A stretch of DNA of 64,000 bases, taken from positions 248,001 to 312,000 of the forward strand of contig NZ_LT702999.1 of assembly GCF_900149685.1 (NCBI RefSeq), read 5' to 3'. The DNA comes from Erythrobacter sp. Alg231-14. GTDB taxonomy: Bacteria; Pseudomonadota; Alphaproteobacteria; Sphingomonadales; Sphingomonadaceae. This document shows, one piece after another, positions 25,776 through 34,287 of the stretch. The first letter of the stretch is position 1. Every line of letters begins with the position of its first letter. The notes below the pieces were generated by a model, which searched no databases, had not been told where the DNA came from, and worked only from the letters and a program-made list of their open reading frames with translations. The position numbers were made by a program, and so were the translations under genes.

Positions 25776-28634
25776 ATGAAATTACGTTTTGCCACCGCCA
25801 GCTTGACCGCGATCAGCATCGCCATCGCTGCGCCCTTCTCACCCGCATTTGCCGATGCGCATGTGGAAGCCGCCGAGAATGAGGGCGCAGGCGACCTGCA
25901 AGACCTCGTCGCTCAGGTCCAAATCCCTTATGTGGAATTTGAGCTTGAAAATGGATTGACCGTTATTGTCCATGAAGATCGCAAAGCGCCGATCGTTGGC
26001 GTCGCCGTGTGGTACAATGTTGGATCGAAAGACGAGCCCGTTGGCCAAACCGGCTTTGCTCATCTGTTCGAACACTTGATGTTCAACGGGTCGGAAAACG
26101 CGCCCGCTGATTACTTCCAGTATCTACAGGAAATGGGTGCAACCGATTACAACGGTACCACCAATTTCGACCGCACCAATTATTTCCAAACGGTGCCCCG
26201 CCCCGCATTGGAACGCGCGCTTTGGTTGGAAAGCGATCGCATGGGGTATTTGTTGGGCGCTGTGACGCAGGAAAAGCTCGATAATCAGCGCGGCGTTGTC
26301 CAAAATGAAAAGCGCCAAGGTGACAATCAGCCGGGTGGTTTGGTGTTCTATGAGATCTTGGAAACTCTCTTTCCAGACGGTCACCCTTACCAACACTCTG
26401 TAATTGGATCGATGGCCGATTTGGACGCCGCATCGATGGACACGGTGCAAAACTGGTTCCGCGATCGGTATGGCCCGAACAACGCGACATTGGTTTTGGC
26501 CGGTGACATTTCCGCCGAAGAAGCGCGCCCAATGGTGGAGCAATATTTTGGCCCCATCGCGCGCGGCCCGGTTAACACACAAGCCGCCGCCGAAGTGCCC
26601 ACATTGTCAGAGCCAGTTCGCACCGTGATGCGCGATCAGGTTGCAGCCACCACCGTTGACCTATTCTGGCCTGTTCCGGGCATCACCAGCGACGAGCTAA
26701 CCGCTCTCACCGTTGGAGCGGATGTATTGGGTGGATTGTTGTCCAGCCGCTTGGATCAAATCCTTGTCCGCGAAGAGCAGCTTGCCGTGGGCGTGTCCGC
26801 CGGAAACTTTGATTTCCAACGTGTCGGCATCGTCAATGTCAGCGCAACGCTGCGCGACGGTGTTGAGCTCGAAGTGCTTGAAGCGCGGTTGAATGAAATT
26901 GTTGCGGAATACGTGGCCGAAGGGCCAACGGCCGACGAAGTGCGCCGATCCGCGACCAGCGATTTGGCCGGCACAATCCGCGGGCTTGAACAAGTCGGCG
27001 GCTTCGGCGGCAAAGCTGTTGCGCTTGCACGCGGCGAAGTTCTGGCCGGTGATCCCGGCTTTGCAGTCAGCCAACTCGAAGTGCTTGCCTCAATCACGCC
27101 AGAGGCCGTGACCGCAGCGATGCAGCGGTGGATGACCCGGCCTGCCTTCACCCTGGTTATGGAACCGGGTGAGCGCGAAGACACTTATGAAGAAGCCGCC
27201 AGTGTTGCCGCCGAAAGCGACGAAGAAGCGGCGGACGAAGGCGTTGCAGAAGAAATCACGGTGTCAGTGGTTCGCCCGGCCCCTGCGATTGAATCGGTCG
27301 CCCAGCTCGACTTCCCTGAATTTCAACGGACCACATTGGCCAATGGAATGCAGCTTACATACGCCATGCGAGATGCGGTCCCCGCGACATACATCACGAT
27401 GTCGTTTGACGCCGGCACCGCGGCCGATCCCGTGGACATGCGCGGGCTCGAAAGTCTGACATTAGGCCTTTACGACGAAGGCACCGCCAATATGAGCAGC
27501 CAAGAGATCGCCGAAGCGCGCGAACGTCTTGGTGTGAGCATTAATGTGGGCGGCGGCGATGATCGTTCATCGTTCACCTTGTCAGCGTTGTCGGCCAATC
27601 TCGCGCCTTCGCTGGATCTGTATCGTCAAATCATCCGTGAGCCGGCCTTTAATGAAGCCGACCTTGAACGGGTGAAGGCACAGACCATTACCGGCATTCG
27701 TTCGCAAATGCGTTCCCCCCAAGGGATCGCAGGTCGGACCATCGGCACTGAATTGTTCGGCACGATGGCTCCGTATGGCGGCGCAACCACAATCGAAAGC
27801 GTTGGCGCCATCACTCGTGATGATCTGGTGGCGTTTAAGGACACATGGATCCGTCCGGACAACGGCCAAGTCTTCGTCATTTCAAGCTTGCCAATGGACG
27901 ACATCGTCTCTCAACTGAACGCCGCATTCGGCGATTGGGAAGCGGCCGATGTCAAAAAAGGTGAGAAAGATTTCTCTACCCTTGTCAGTGAGACCACCGA
28001 CGGCAATCGCATCGTTTTGATCAACCGTCCTAATTCTCCACAAAGCTTCATTCTGGCTGCTCAAGTCACGCCATTGGATGCAAGCGACCCGGCCTATGTT
28101 GATTTCACGAATGCGAACAATTCGCTGGGTGGAAACTTCCTCGCGCGGCTCAATATGAACCTGCGCGAGACAAAGGGTTGGTCCTATGGCGTTCGCGGTG
28201 GCGCCCGGGCCCGTGAAAACAGTGTGGTCTACGCAATTTCTGGCGGCGTTCAGGCGGATCGCACCGGGGATTCGGTCGCAGAGATGATCCGTGAAACAAC
28301 CGAATTCCTTACCGAGAATGGCGTGACGCAGGATGAACTGGCCCGCAATGTGGCGAGCGAGATCGGCGAATTGCCGGGACGTTTCGAAACATCCGGTAGC
28401 GTCCTGGGCGCCATGCAGGCCATCTCCCTGTATGACCGTCCAGATAACTATTACGAAAGTCTGGTGGGCCGTTACAGCGCGCAAACCGCCGACAGCCTTG
28501 ATGCCGCTGCCCGTGCAGCGCTTGATGTTGAAGACTTCGTTTGGGTGATCGTCGGCGATGCAGAGGTGGTTGCTCCACAGTTGGAACAACTTGGCCTGCC
28601 CGTCGAAGTGCGCGAAATCGAAAGCTCAGAATAA
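25776..28634 (+). CDS. Secreted M16-family zinc metallopeptidase (two fused units)
   Basis: 952 residues with a signal peptide ending PAFADA. The first M16 unit carries the inverted zinc motif His96-xx-Glu99-His100 in HLFEHLMFNG and a distal Glu region near DKQRGVVQNEKRQ-like sequence. The second unit (from ~500) lacks the HxxEH, as usual for the non-catalytic partner half. They are joined by an acidic linker around residues 468-490 (EEAASVAAESDEEAADEG). M16 enzymes (pitrilysin group) enclose and degrade short peptides. AAGGGA precedes the ATG. It ends at a terminator. Confidence 0.94.
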   Translation: MKLRFATASLTAISIAIAAPFSPAFADAHVEAAENEGAGDLQDLVAQVQIPYVEFELENGLTVIVHEDRKAPIVGVAVWYNVGSKDEPVGQTGFAHLFEHLMFNGSENAPADYFQYLQEMGATDYNGTTNFDRTNYFQTVPRPALERALWLESDRMGYLLGAVTQEKLDNQRGVVQNEKRQGDNQPGGLVFYEILETLFPDGHPYQHSVIGSMADLDAASMDTVQNWFRDRYGPNNATLVLAGDISAEEARPMVEQYFGPIARGPVNTQAAAEVPTLSEPVRTVMRDQVAATTVDLFWPVPGITSDELTALTVGADVLGGLLSSRLDQILVREEQLAVGVSAGNFDFQRVGIVNVSATLRDGVELEVLEARLNEIVAEYVAEGPTADEVRRSATSDLAGTIRGLEQVGGFGGKAVALARGEVLAGDPGFAVSQLEVLASITPEAVTAAMQRWMTRPAFTLVMEPGEREDTYEEAASVAAESDEEAADEGVAEEITVSVVRPAPAIESVAQLDFPEFQRTTLANGMQLTYAMRDAVPATYITMSFDAGTAADPVDMRGLESLTLGLYDEGTANMSSQEIAEARERLGVSINVGGGDDRSSFTLSALSANLAPSLDLYRQIIREPAFNEADLERVKAQTITGIRSQMRSPQGIAGRTIGTELFGTMAPYGGATTIESVGAITRDDLVAFKDTWIRPDNGQVFVISSLPMDDIVSQLNAAFGDWEAADVKKGEKDFSTLVSETTDGNRIVLINRPNSPQSFILAAQVTPLDASDPAYVDFTNANNSLGGNFLARLNMNLRETKGWSYGVRGGARARENSVVYAISGGVQADRTGDSVAEMIRETTEFLTENGVTQDELARNVASEIGELPGRFETSGSVLGAMQAISLYDRPDNYYESLVGRYSAQTADSLDAAARAALDVEDFVWVIVGDAEVVAPQLEQLGLPVEVREIESSE

Positions 28635-28659
28635 CCCTGACGCTACGGCATACTAAACA

Positions 28660-28700
28660 ATGGGGTGGACCTCGCAATTGCGCGGGTTCCGCCCCATTTT
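28660..28700 (+). terminator. Intrinsic terminator after the M16 peptidase
   Basis: ATGGGGTGGA (28660-28669) pairs with TTCCGCCCCAT (28687-28697, one wobble), enclosing CGCAATTGCG, and is followed by TTTT. Confidence 0.75.
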
Positions 28701-28814
28701 CGCATCTGCCCAATAGAGGTTGAACACCCCCGTTTGACGTGCAAGAACACGCCGCAAGCTTTGGCCAAACATGGCGGAGGCGCGATAATTGCGATCATTT
28801 CAAAGGAGAGACAC

Positions 28815-29114
28815 ATGTCTGTTGCAGGAACTTATAACACCACCGTCAAAAGCCCAATGGGCGATCAAGCCGGCACTTTCACCGTCACCGACAACGGCGA
28901 TGGCTCTTTCGCTGGTAAACTCGAAGGCGGCATGGGCTCGATGGACACCGAAGAAGGTAAAGTCGACGGCAACACGCTCACATGGAAAATGAACATGACT
29001 GTTCCAATGCCAATGACGCTCGATTGTGAAGCGACCATTGACGGCGACAGCTTGACCGGCACCGTGAATGCTGGTGCATTCGGTGCGATGCCATTGTCGG
29101 GCACGCGCGCTTAA
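28815..29114 (+). CDS. Small hypothetical beta-rich protein (99 aa)
   Basis: 99 residues, starting where AAAGGAGA lies 8 bases before the ATG. The sequence alternates polar and hydrophobic residues with many Gly/Thr (VAGTYNTTVKSPMGDQAG, DNGDGSFAGKLEGGMGSMDT, DGDSLTGTVNAGAFG), like a small beta-barrel or lipocalin-type sheet. Similar short proteins are common in sphingomonads without known function. No signal peptide, Cys near the C-terminal third. Stands alone between two terminators. Confidence 0.75.
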   Translation: MSVAGTYNTTVKSPMGDQAGTFTVTDNGDGSFAGKLEGGMGSMDTEEGKVDGNTLTWKMNMTVPMPMTLDCEATIDGDSLTGTVNAGAFGAMPLSGTRA

Positions 29115-29124
29115 GCGAGCCTTT

Positions 29125-29142
29125 GGCGCGGACGTCCGCGCC
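29125..29142 (+). other. Perfect 18-base palindrome after the small protein
   Basis: GGCGCGGACGTCCGCGCC starts 11 bases past the stop codon and ahead of the U-tract hairpin. Confidence 0.6.
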
Positions 29143-29160
29143 GAACACAAATACAGAAAA

Positions 29161-29192
29161 CCCGCCGAGAGCTTTCGCTTTCGGCGGGTTTT
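29161..29192. terminator. Bidirectional intrinsic terminator
   Basis: CCCGCCGA/TCGGCGGG 8-bp stem (29161-29168 and 29181-29188) with AAAA before and TTTT after, between the convergent small-protein and HhH-protein genes. Confidence 0.85.
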
Positions 29193-29227
29193 CTTATCCA
29201 GTTTGGAACTCTCCAAACGTCGAGCGT

Positions 29228-29776
29228 TTAGCCAAACTCCGCCTTGTGCCCGGCATCATCGCCAGTGGCCAAAAGCTTTGCCTGATCTACCCAACGGTCG
29301 CGAGTGATGCGGCCCTTTATCTTCAAATATTGATCCACTTCTGCAACGTCTGCATCTGACCATTGCGCAATTTGATCAAACCGGCGAACGCCCAATGATA
29401 GGCACAGATCGTTCAGTTTAGGGCCAACACCCTTGATCCGGGTCAAATCATCGCTTTCACCAACAGCGGCGGCGATTTTCGGTTTGTCTTCGTCGCCATC
29501 CGATGCGGCGGCAAGCGCTGCTCCCGCTGCGGCGACCGGCGCAACAGCTTCCGGCTCAACAACAGGCTTAGGCGCTGGCTCAGGCTCTGGTGCCGAAGCG
29601 GGTTTTGGCGCAGGCGTTGGGGCCGGTTCTACTTTTGGTGCAGCTTGAGAAGTGCCTTCTCGCGAAGCGGTCGATCCCGAAGCGCTCAAGCGCCCCCATA
29701 TCCACCACGCAGTGGCGATCCCGATCACCAATGCAAGAATGAAGCGCAGCGGATTATCCATAATTATCTGAAACAT
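29228..29776 (-). CDS. Membrane-anchored helix-hairpin-helix protein
   Basis: 182 residues. An N-terminal membrane helix (about 9-25, IGIATAWWIWGRL) is followed by a long Pro/Ala/Glu linker (about 45-95) and a C-terminal helix-hairpin-helix region: DLTRIKGVGPKLNDLCLSLG and FDQIAQWSDADVAEVDQYL. Such HhH domains in bacteria occur at the ends of membrane-anchored or ribosome-associated proteins and may bind nucleic acid. Start at 29776 (GGGGGAAAG upstream). It is last in a - strand group with a 29-residue peptide gene and an OmpA gene. Role unknown. Confidence 0.82.
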   Translation of the reverse strand: MFQIIMDNPLRFILALVIGIATAWWIWGRLSASGSTASREGTSQAAPKVEPAPTPAPKPASAPEPEPAPKPVVEPEAVAPVAAAGAALAAASDGDEDKPKIAAAVGESDDLTRIKGVGPKLNDLCLSLGVRRFDQIAQWSDADVAEVDQYLKIKGRITRDRWVDQAKLLATGDDAGHKAEFG

Positions 29777-29795
29777 GTGTCTTTCCCCCGCCTCT

Positions 29796-29885
29796 TCAAT
29801 TGCGCGCCCAGATGAACCAACCGATCGCAAGACCGATCAGAAACACAGCGATTACGATGAGCCAACTTTCCAAAAGTAGCGACAT
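29796..29885 (-). CDS. 29-residue single-span membrane peptide
   Basis: An ATG two bases after the OmpA stop codon, with AAGGGGGAG at ~8 bases, opens a 29-codon frame ending TGA 19 bases before the HhH gene. The product is almost wholly hydrophobic and ends IGWFIWARN, a single membrane helix with a basic C-terminus. Its IGLAIGWFIWAR resembles IGIATAWWIWGR in the anchor of the next gene (7 of 12 identical). Tight packing and a good ribosome site make it likely real. Function unknown. Confidence 0.6.
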   Translation of the reverse strand: MSLLLESWLIVIAVFLIGLAIGWFIWARN

Positions 29886-29887
29886 GA

Positions 29888-30679
29888 TTACTCTCCCCCT
29901 TGCGCACCAGCGCCAGCATCAAGTGTAAACTCAATCCGCCGATTGGCGGCATTCGCACCGTCGCCCTCAACGGCCGGTTGGCTTGATCCATATCCAATCG
30001 CCGTGATCCGAGCGGTGGAGACACCGCGTTCGGCCAAAGCGCTGGCAACACCGTCCGCGCGCGCTTGGCTGATGCTCATATTGACCGAATCTGTACCGGT
30101 CGCATCGGTGTGTCCGCCGATCGTGACACTCATGCCAGTGCAGGCCGTGAGACGTTCAGACAACCCATCGACTACTGCGATCGATTCTTCGGCCAGATAG
30201 GCGCTTCCCGTTTGGAACAGGATCGATTTTCCGTCCATGAATGCGTCAACACCGCTTTGGCAATCGGCGACCTGCTCTTCGCTTGCGCCGGTCACTGCTG
30301 AGGTGTCTTCGATTCCAGTCGCAAGGTCGGCCGCTGTACCTTCTGCCCCATCGGTGGAGGTCAGTTCGCCGGAATACATTTCGGCATCCGCGATCCCATC
30401 ATCGGCCCAGCGCACATGGGATACTTTGCCAGTTTCGATCAACATTGCCTCAATCCGAGCGCGTTCATCCGGATCAGTTACACCGTCCACAATCGCAATC
30501 CGCGACAACGGATCGCGCTGCATCGAAAGCGATGCGCCCTCCACTCCTGCCGAAGCCAAAGCCCCCTGCATATCCGTTTCAATTGTGTCGATATAGTTCG
30601 CGCCGTCCATCGCATGCGTGCCCCACGCAAGCAGCGACGCAACACCGGCGCCAAGCAAACCCTTGGTTAAACCCTGCAT
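29888..30679 (-). CDS. OmpA-family peptidoglycan-binding protein
   Basis: 263 residues. The N-terminal hydrophobic segment (GLLGAGVASLLAWG) is a signal peptide or anchor. The middle (about 25-110) is a mixed alpha/beta region similar in pattern to BON domains. The C-terminal OmpA domain (about 150-255) has FQTGSAYLAEESIAVVDGLS, GHTDATGTDSVNMSISQARAD and NRRIEFTL, the diaminopimelate-binding signature. It likely tethers the envelope to peptidoglycan. Start at 30679 with AAGGGAA before the ATG. First in the OmpA / 29-residue peptide / HhH group, 112 bases after the phytase-like gene. Confidence 0.88.
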   Translation of the reverse strand: MQGLTKGLLGAGVASLLAWGTHAMDGANYIDTIETDMQGALASAGVEGASLSMQRDPLSRIAIVDGVTDPDERARIEAMLIETGKVSHVRWADDGIADAEMYSGELTSTDGAEGTAADLATGIEDTSAVTGASEEQVADCQSGVDAFMDGKSILFQTGSAYLAEESIAVVDGLSERLTACTGMSVTIGGHTDATGTDSVNMSISQARADGVASALAERGVSTARITAIGYGSSQPAVEGDGANAANRRIEFTLDAGAGAQGGE

Positions 30680-30791
30680 AACTGTTCCCTTCCCTTTCGG
30701 TAAGGCTCGCAGCGCAGCGGGCACGTGTAAAGTCACAAATTGTAAGGTGCTCGGGGGAGATAACGGAGAGATTGGCCGCAAACCCCTCCAA

Positions 30792-31790
30792 TCAATCGTT
30801 CGCGACGATCTCAAATTTCATCAACAAAGTCCGCTGTCCGCCCGAAAAATTGTCGTCGCTAACGATGTAGATGAATGTACGGCGCTGCCCATCTTTGGCG
30901 ACCTCTTCGCGCACGGCCAGCCCTTCGAAATTGTCGACCGTCATGGGTGGGCGCAGGGTCATTAAGTCACGACGCGAACCGTCGGGAGAATAGGCGACAA
31001 TCGCTGCGCTGTTTCCCTCGGTGGGTGAGTAGGAACGGAAAAGCACAAGAAATACGCCATCACCCAGCGCGTCAGCATCGGTCGGCACCGCACCCAACCC
31101 TTCGAGCATTGACGGCGGATGCACAGACAAATCAGTGTAGCTATCGGTCTCGGTGCGATGGAGCACACAGTTGGATCGTTGGGATTGAGCTTTCCGCTCA
31201 GCGCAGATTAACTGGGATTCTGCGCTGACGGCGACCGCCTCCATACCACTGTTGCCCTCCAGTTCACCTAGCTCTGCTTCGGCATCGAACAGGGTCTGAA
31301 TGCCAACGCCAGAGAGGCTTTCTCCATAACTCAGAATGCGATGATTGCGTTCAAAAGTCACAAACCACCCGCCTTCGGCATCATAGATCAGACTTTCGCT
31401 GTCACCGTCTTCTTTTCCGGTCAGCGTTTGGCCATCCGGGCCGAGCAAATTGCCAGACTCTATCGCGGAAATTCCTATGAGCCGATCACCCGACTCGTCC
31501 GGCGCAATCCGAACCCAGCGCGCATCATCGGTAATCGCCAGCAAACGTCCGCTATCCGCATCCCAGCGAAGGCCCGACAGACCGCCAATGTTCTGACCCA
31601 TGCGTGGAATGTCCAAGCCGCCGTGATATTTTAGAGCTCCGACCCGGTCCAGCGCCGGATCCTCTTCAGACAACGCAACCTGCAACAATTGCGTCCCATC
31701 GCGCGCAAAGGGATCGTGCAAATAGACATAACCGCCAACCAGAAGCGCCGCGATCAGCAGCGGTCCCAACAATGCGACCCGTTTAAGCAA
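30792..31790 (-). CDS. Phytase-like (esterase-like activity of phytase) family protein
   Basis: 332 residues, starting with TTG two bases past the gatB stop. An N-terminal hydrophobic segment (4-25) exports or anchors it. The rest reads as the phytase-like beta-propeller family (PF13449): GGLSGLRWDADSGRLLAITDDARW, GDSESLIYDAEGGWFVTFERN, NSGMEAVAVS and VDNFEGLAV, with repeated acidic-Gly pairs. Activity in this family is poorly defined; esterase/phytase activity is only inferred. Being directly behind gatB suggests co-transcription. Confidence 0.82.
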   Translation of the reverse strand: MLKRVALLGPLLIAALLVGGYVYLHDPFARDGTQLLQVALSEEDPALDRVGALKYHGGLDIPRMGQNIGGLSGLRWDADSGRLLAITDDARWVRIAPDESGDRLIGISAIESGNLLGPDGQTLTGKEDGDSESLIYDAEGGWFVTFERNHRILSYGESLSGVGIQTLFDAEAELGELEGNSGMEAVAVSAESQLICAERKAQSQRSNCVLHRTETDSYTDLSVHPPSMLEGLGAVPTDADALGDGVFLVLFRSYSPTEGNSAAIVAYSPDGSRRDLMTLRPPMTVDNFEGLAVREEVAKDGQRRTFIYIVSDDNFSGGQRTLLMKFEIVAND

Positions 31791-31792
31791 TT

Positions 31793-33301
31793 CTAGCCCA
31801 ATTTGTCTTTGAGCAGTTGGTTGACCACGCCCGGGTTTGCTTTGCCCTGCATCGCCTTCATGGTCTGACCCACAAAGAAACCGAACAGCTTGTCTTTGCC
31901 GCCCTTATATTGCTCAACCTTGTCGCCGTTATTGGCGAGGATTTCGTCAATAGCAGCCTCGATCGCGCCGGTGTCGCTGACCTGTTTCAACCCTTCGGTA
32001 TCGGCAATTTCGCCCGGTTCGCGGCCAGTGCGCAGGACCAGTTCGAATATCTCTTTGGCTTGCTTGCCGCTGATCTCACCTTTGTCTTGCATGGCAAGGA
32101 TCGTAGCCTGGCGTTCCCCGGTTGCGCGGGTCGGATCAACTTCGTCGCCAAAGTTTTCCTTGGCCGATTTGATCACACCCGGCGCCACGGACAACGCCCA
32201 GTTCGCCACCTGAGTCGCGACTTCGGTTTCCGCTTTGCCCATAGCATCCGCAGCAACACCCAAAAGCGTTTCGAAACGTCCAAACGTTTCCACTTCAGCG
32301 GTCAGCTCGCGCGCATTGTATGCAGTAAGGCCCAGTTCGTCGGTGTAACGCACACGCTTTGCATCCGGCAATTCGGGAAGGCTTGCGCGGCATTCGGCCA
32401 AAAAGTCGTCTTCCAAAACCAACGGCAAAAGGTCGGGGTCTGGGAAGTAGCGATAATCATGCGCGTCTTCTTTCGACCGCATTGTCCGCGTGGTGCCCGT
32501 TGCGACGTCAAATAGGCGTGTTTCTTGATCCACGCTGCCGCCGCTTTCAATCAGATCGACCTGACGCGCGGCTTCATATTCGATCACTTGCATCACGAAA
32601 CGGACCGAGTTCACATTCTTCGTCTCGGTACGCGTGCCCAGCTCATCGCCCACCTTACGCACGGAGACATTGACGTCAGCACGCATGGAACCTTCTTCCA
32701 TGTTTCCATCGCATGATCCAACATAACGCAGGATGCTGCGCAATTTGCGGACATAGGCGCCGGCTTCTGCGGGCGAACCCATATCCGGGCGACTGACGAT
32801 TTCCATCAGAGCAACGCCGGACCGGTTCAAATCGACATAGGACATGGTCGGATGCTGATCATGCATCAATTTGCCTGCATCCTGTTCAACATGGATACGT
32901 TCGATGCCGATCACTTTGTCTTCGGGAATCCCGGTTTTCTCGTCCGCTTCGATGAGCAGAGATCCCTCTCCCACCAATGGGTGGTAAAGCTGGCTGATCT
33001 GATAGCCCTGAGGCAAATCGGCGTAGAAGTAGTTCTTGCGATCAAAGCGCGACCACGCGTTGATCTCTGCTTCGATGGCCATGCCGGTGCGCACGGCCTG
33101 ACGGATGCATTCGCGGTTTGGTACGGGCAACATGCCCGGCATCGCGGCGTCCACCAAGGAAACCTGACTGTTGGGCTCTGCACCAAATGTGGTGGAAGCG
33201 CCGGAGAACAGCTTTGAATGGGTCGTGATTTGGGCGTGGACTTCCAGGCCGATAACAACCTCCCACTCACCCGTTTGTCCCTGAATGCGGTAATCACTCA
33301 T
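31793..33301 (-). CDS. gatB: Aspartyl/glutamyl-tRNA(Asn/Gln) amidotransferase subunit B
   Basis: 502 residues, full length. N-terminus [24 protein letters not shown] and [27 protein letters not shown]; a C-terminal helical tail domain (about 350-500, [18 protein letters not shown]). With GatA and GatC it converts Glu-tRNA(Gln) and Asp-tRNA(Asn) to the amidated forms. Its ATG overlaps the TGA of a small upstream gene. Unusually, four small genes separate it from gatA. Confidence 0.97.
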   Translation of the reverse strand: MSDYRIQGQTGEWEVVIGLEVHAQITTHSKLFSGASTTFGAEPNSQVSLVDAAMPGMLPVPNRECIRQAVRTGMAIEAEINAWSRFDRKNYFYADLPQGYQISQLYHPLVGEGSLLIEADEKTGIPEDKVIGIERIHVEQDAGKLMHDQHPTMSYVDLNRSGVALMEIVSRPDMGSPAEAGAYVRKLRSILRYVGSCDGNMEEGSMRADVNVSVRKVGDELGTRTETKNVNSVRFVMQVIEYEAARQVDLIESGGSVDQETRLFDVATGTTRTMRSKEDAHDYRYFPDPDLLPLVLEDDFLAECRASLPELPDAKRVRYTDELGLTAYNARELTAEVETFGRFETLLGVAADAMGKAETEVATQVANWALSVAPGVIKSAKENFGDEVDPTRATGERQATILAMQDKGEISGKQAKEIFELVLRTGREPGEIADTEGLKQVSDTGAIEAAIDEILANNGDKVEQYKGGKDKLFGFFVGQTMKAMQGKANPGVVNQLLKDKLG

Positions 33302-33471
33302 TTAAAGGTCTCTTTCAGTCTCTTCTTTTCGGCCTTTTGCGCGGCCCGTTTCTTCGAATAATGGCGCCAACCCAATCCCATTGCCATGCCAACTAGGTCC
33401 GCGATCAATAACGCAATTGGTTCGATAAGCGCTGCTGCAGCGATCACAGGAAGCAGCAACAATTCTTCCAA
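33298..33471 (-). CDS. 57-residue small membrane protein before gatB
   Basis: Starts with TTG directly after the preceding stop (TAA-TTG), with AAGGA about 10 bases upstream, and ends TGA overlapping the gatB ATG. The product has a hydrophobic half ([20 protein letters not shown]) and a strongly basic C-terminal tail ([15 protein letters not shown]). Start/stop coupling on both sides supports expression. No function recognised; a short membrane peptide with a cytoplasmic charged tail. Confidence 0.55.
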   Translation of the reverse strand: MEELLLLPVIAAAALIEPIALLIADLVGMAMGLGWRHYSKKRAAQKAEKKRLKETFK

Positions 33472-33660
33472 TTAAGTCTCGTCCTTATCTTCAATCCGCT
33501 CAGCCGGTCTTGCCGGACCCGCTGCCCGATCATCGTCGTTTCGAATGACTTTCCCATCTTTGTCGAACCGCGCCTCACCATGCTCAATCGTTTGCGAAAG
33601 ATACATGACAACCCCGACAAGGATCACAAAGCAAACGAGGAAGATGGTGACAGCGATCAT
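33472..33660 (-). CDS. 62-residue small membrane protein with GEARF tail
   Basis: An N-terminal membrane helix (3-22, VTIFLVCFVILVGVVMYLS) is followed by a charged tail EHGEARFDKDGKVIRNDDDR. Its ATG overlaps the stop of the 95-residue gene. The motif GEARF-x(3-4)-GKV recurs in that neighbour's tail, suggesting two related small proteins. Predicted inner-membrane; function unknown. Confidence 0.7.
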   Translation of the reverse strand: MIAVTIFLVCFVILVGVVMYLSQTIEHGEARFDKDGKVIRNDDDRAAGPARPAERIEDKDET

Positions 33661-33917
33661 CTGTTCGGCTCACCCGGTTTAAGCACCTTGCCCGTGCGGC
33701 TGTTAAAGCGCGCCTCGCCGATGTTGAATGTCTTTTCCAATCTCTGGCCAAGATGCGCCAACGCCGTGACAGCAAGGTAAACCCCCAATCCGATCAAGGC
33801 GTCTACCCAACCGCCGTCGACAATGCGTTCCCAGTAATCGAACTTGATCATCCATGCGATCACAAGAAGGGTCCAGCCAATCTGGAACCAATGCATTTTT
33901 GTCATGCGTTCAAGCAT
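33657..33917 (-). CDS. Small membrane protein with GEARF tail (86 aa)
   Basis: 86 residues from the ATG at 33917, which overlaps the end of the 125-residue gene; an ATG at 33905 is possible. Two membrane segments (FQIGWTLLVIAWMI and DALIGLGVYLAVTALA) precede the tail TFNIGEARFNSRTGKVLKPGE. The tail resembles that of the next gene. No known family recognised. Part of the overlapping cassette between gatA and gatB. Confidence 0.68.
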   Translation of the reverse strand: MLERMTKMHWFQIGWTLLVIAWMIKFDYWERIVDGGWVDALIGLGVYLAVTALAHLGQRLEKTFNIGEARFNSRTGKVLKPGEPNR

Positions 33918-34287
33918 CAGCCGCGTCCAACAGCCCCGCCTCAACCGCTTTCAATTCCGCGCGCACGACATTGTCGAATTTCTTCGTGCCGGTCACGGTG
34001 ATCTCTTCGAGGAACAACACGCTTAAGGTGCGATACTCGGGGTAATTCGCCAGCTCGCGCACAGTGGCCGCAAACAAAGGACCGTTGCGCACTGTGCGAG
34101 TTTTGATGTCCATCTGTGCGTGCAGCGACTGCAAAAGAGCCGCATAAGCGAAATACCGTTTGTTCGGTTCTTCGGCTTCAGGACGCCGTGATCGAGCGAG
34201 AAATCCGAACGCTACGATCCACGCCGGCACAACAAAGCCCAACGCGACAATCGCCAAAATGCCCCATTCAAATGGTGTCACCACCAC
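33910..34287 (-). CDS. Hypothetical membrane-anchored protein (125 aa)
   Basis: Starts GTG overlapping the gatA stop. One membrane helix (7-30, [22 protein letters not shown]) is followed by a soluble helical domain ([39 protein letters not shown]). No catalytic motif seen and no family recognised. Translationally coupled to gatA and to the next small gene, so made in step with the amidotransferase. Confidence 0.7.
   Translation of the reverse strand: MVVTPFEWGILAIVALGFVVPAWIVAFGFLARSRRPEAEEPNKRYFAYAALLQSLHAQMDIKTRTVRNGPLFAATVRELANYPEYRTLSVLFLEEITVTGTKKFDNVVRAELKAVEAGLLDAADA

Noticed and set aside
28739..28814. Longer start for the 99-residue protein
   Set aside because: The upstream in-frame extension to 28665 lies over the M16 terminator and has no ribosome site; the AAAGGAGA site points to 28815.
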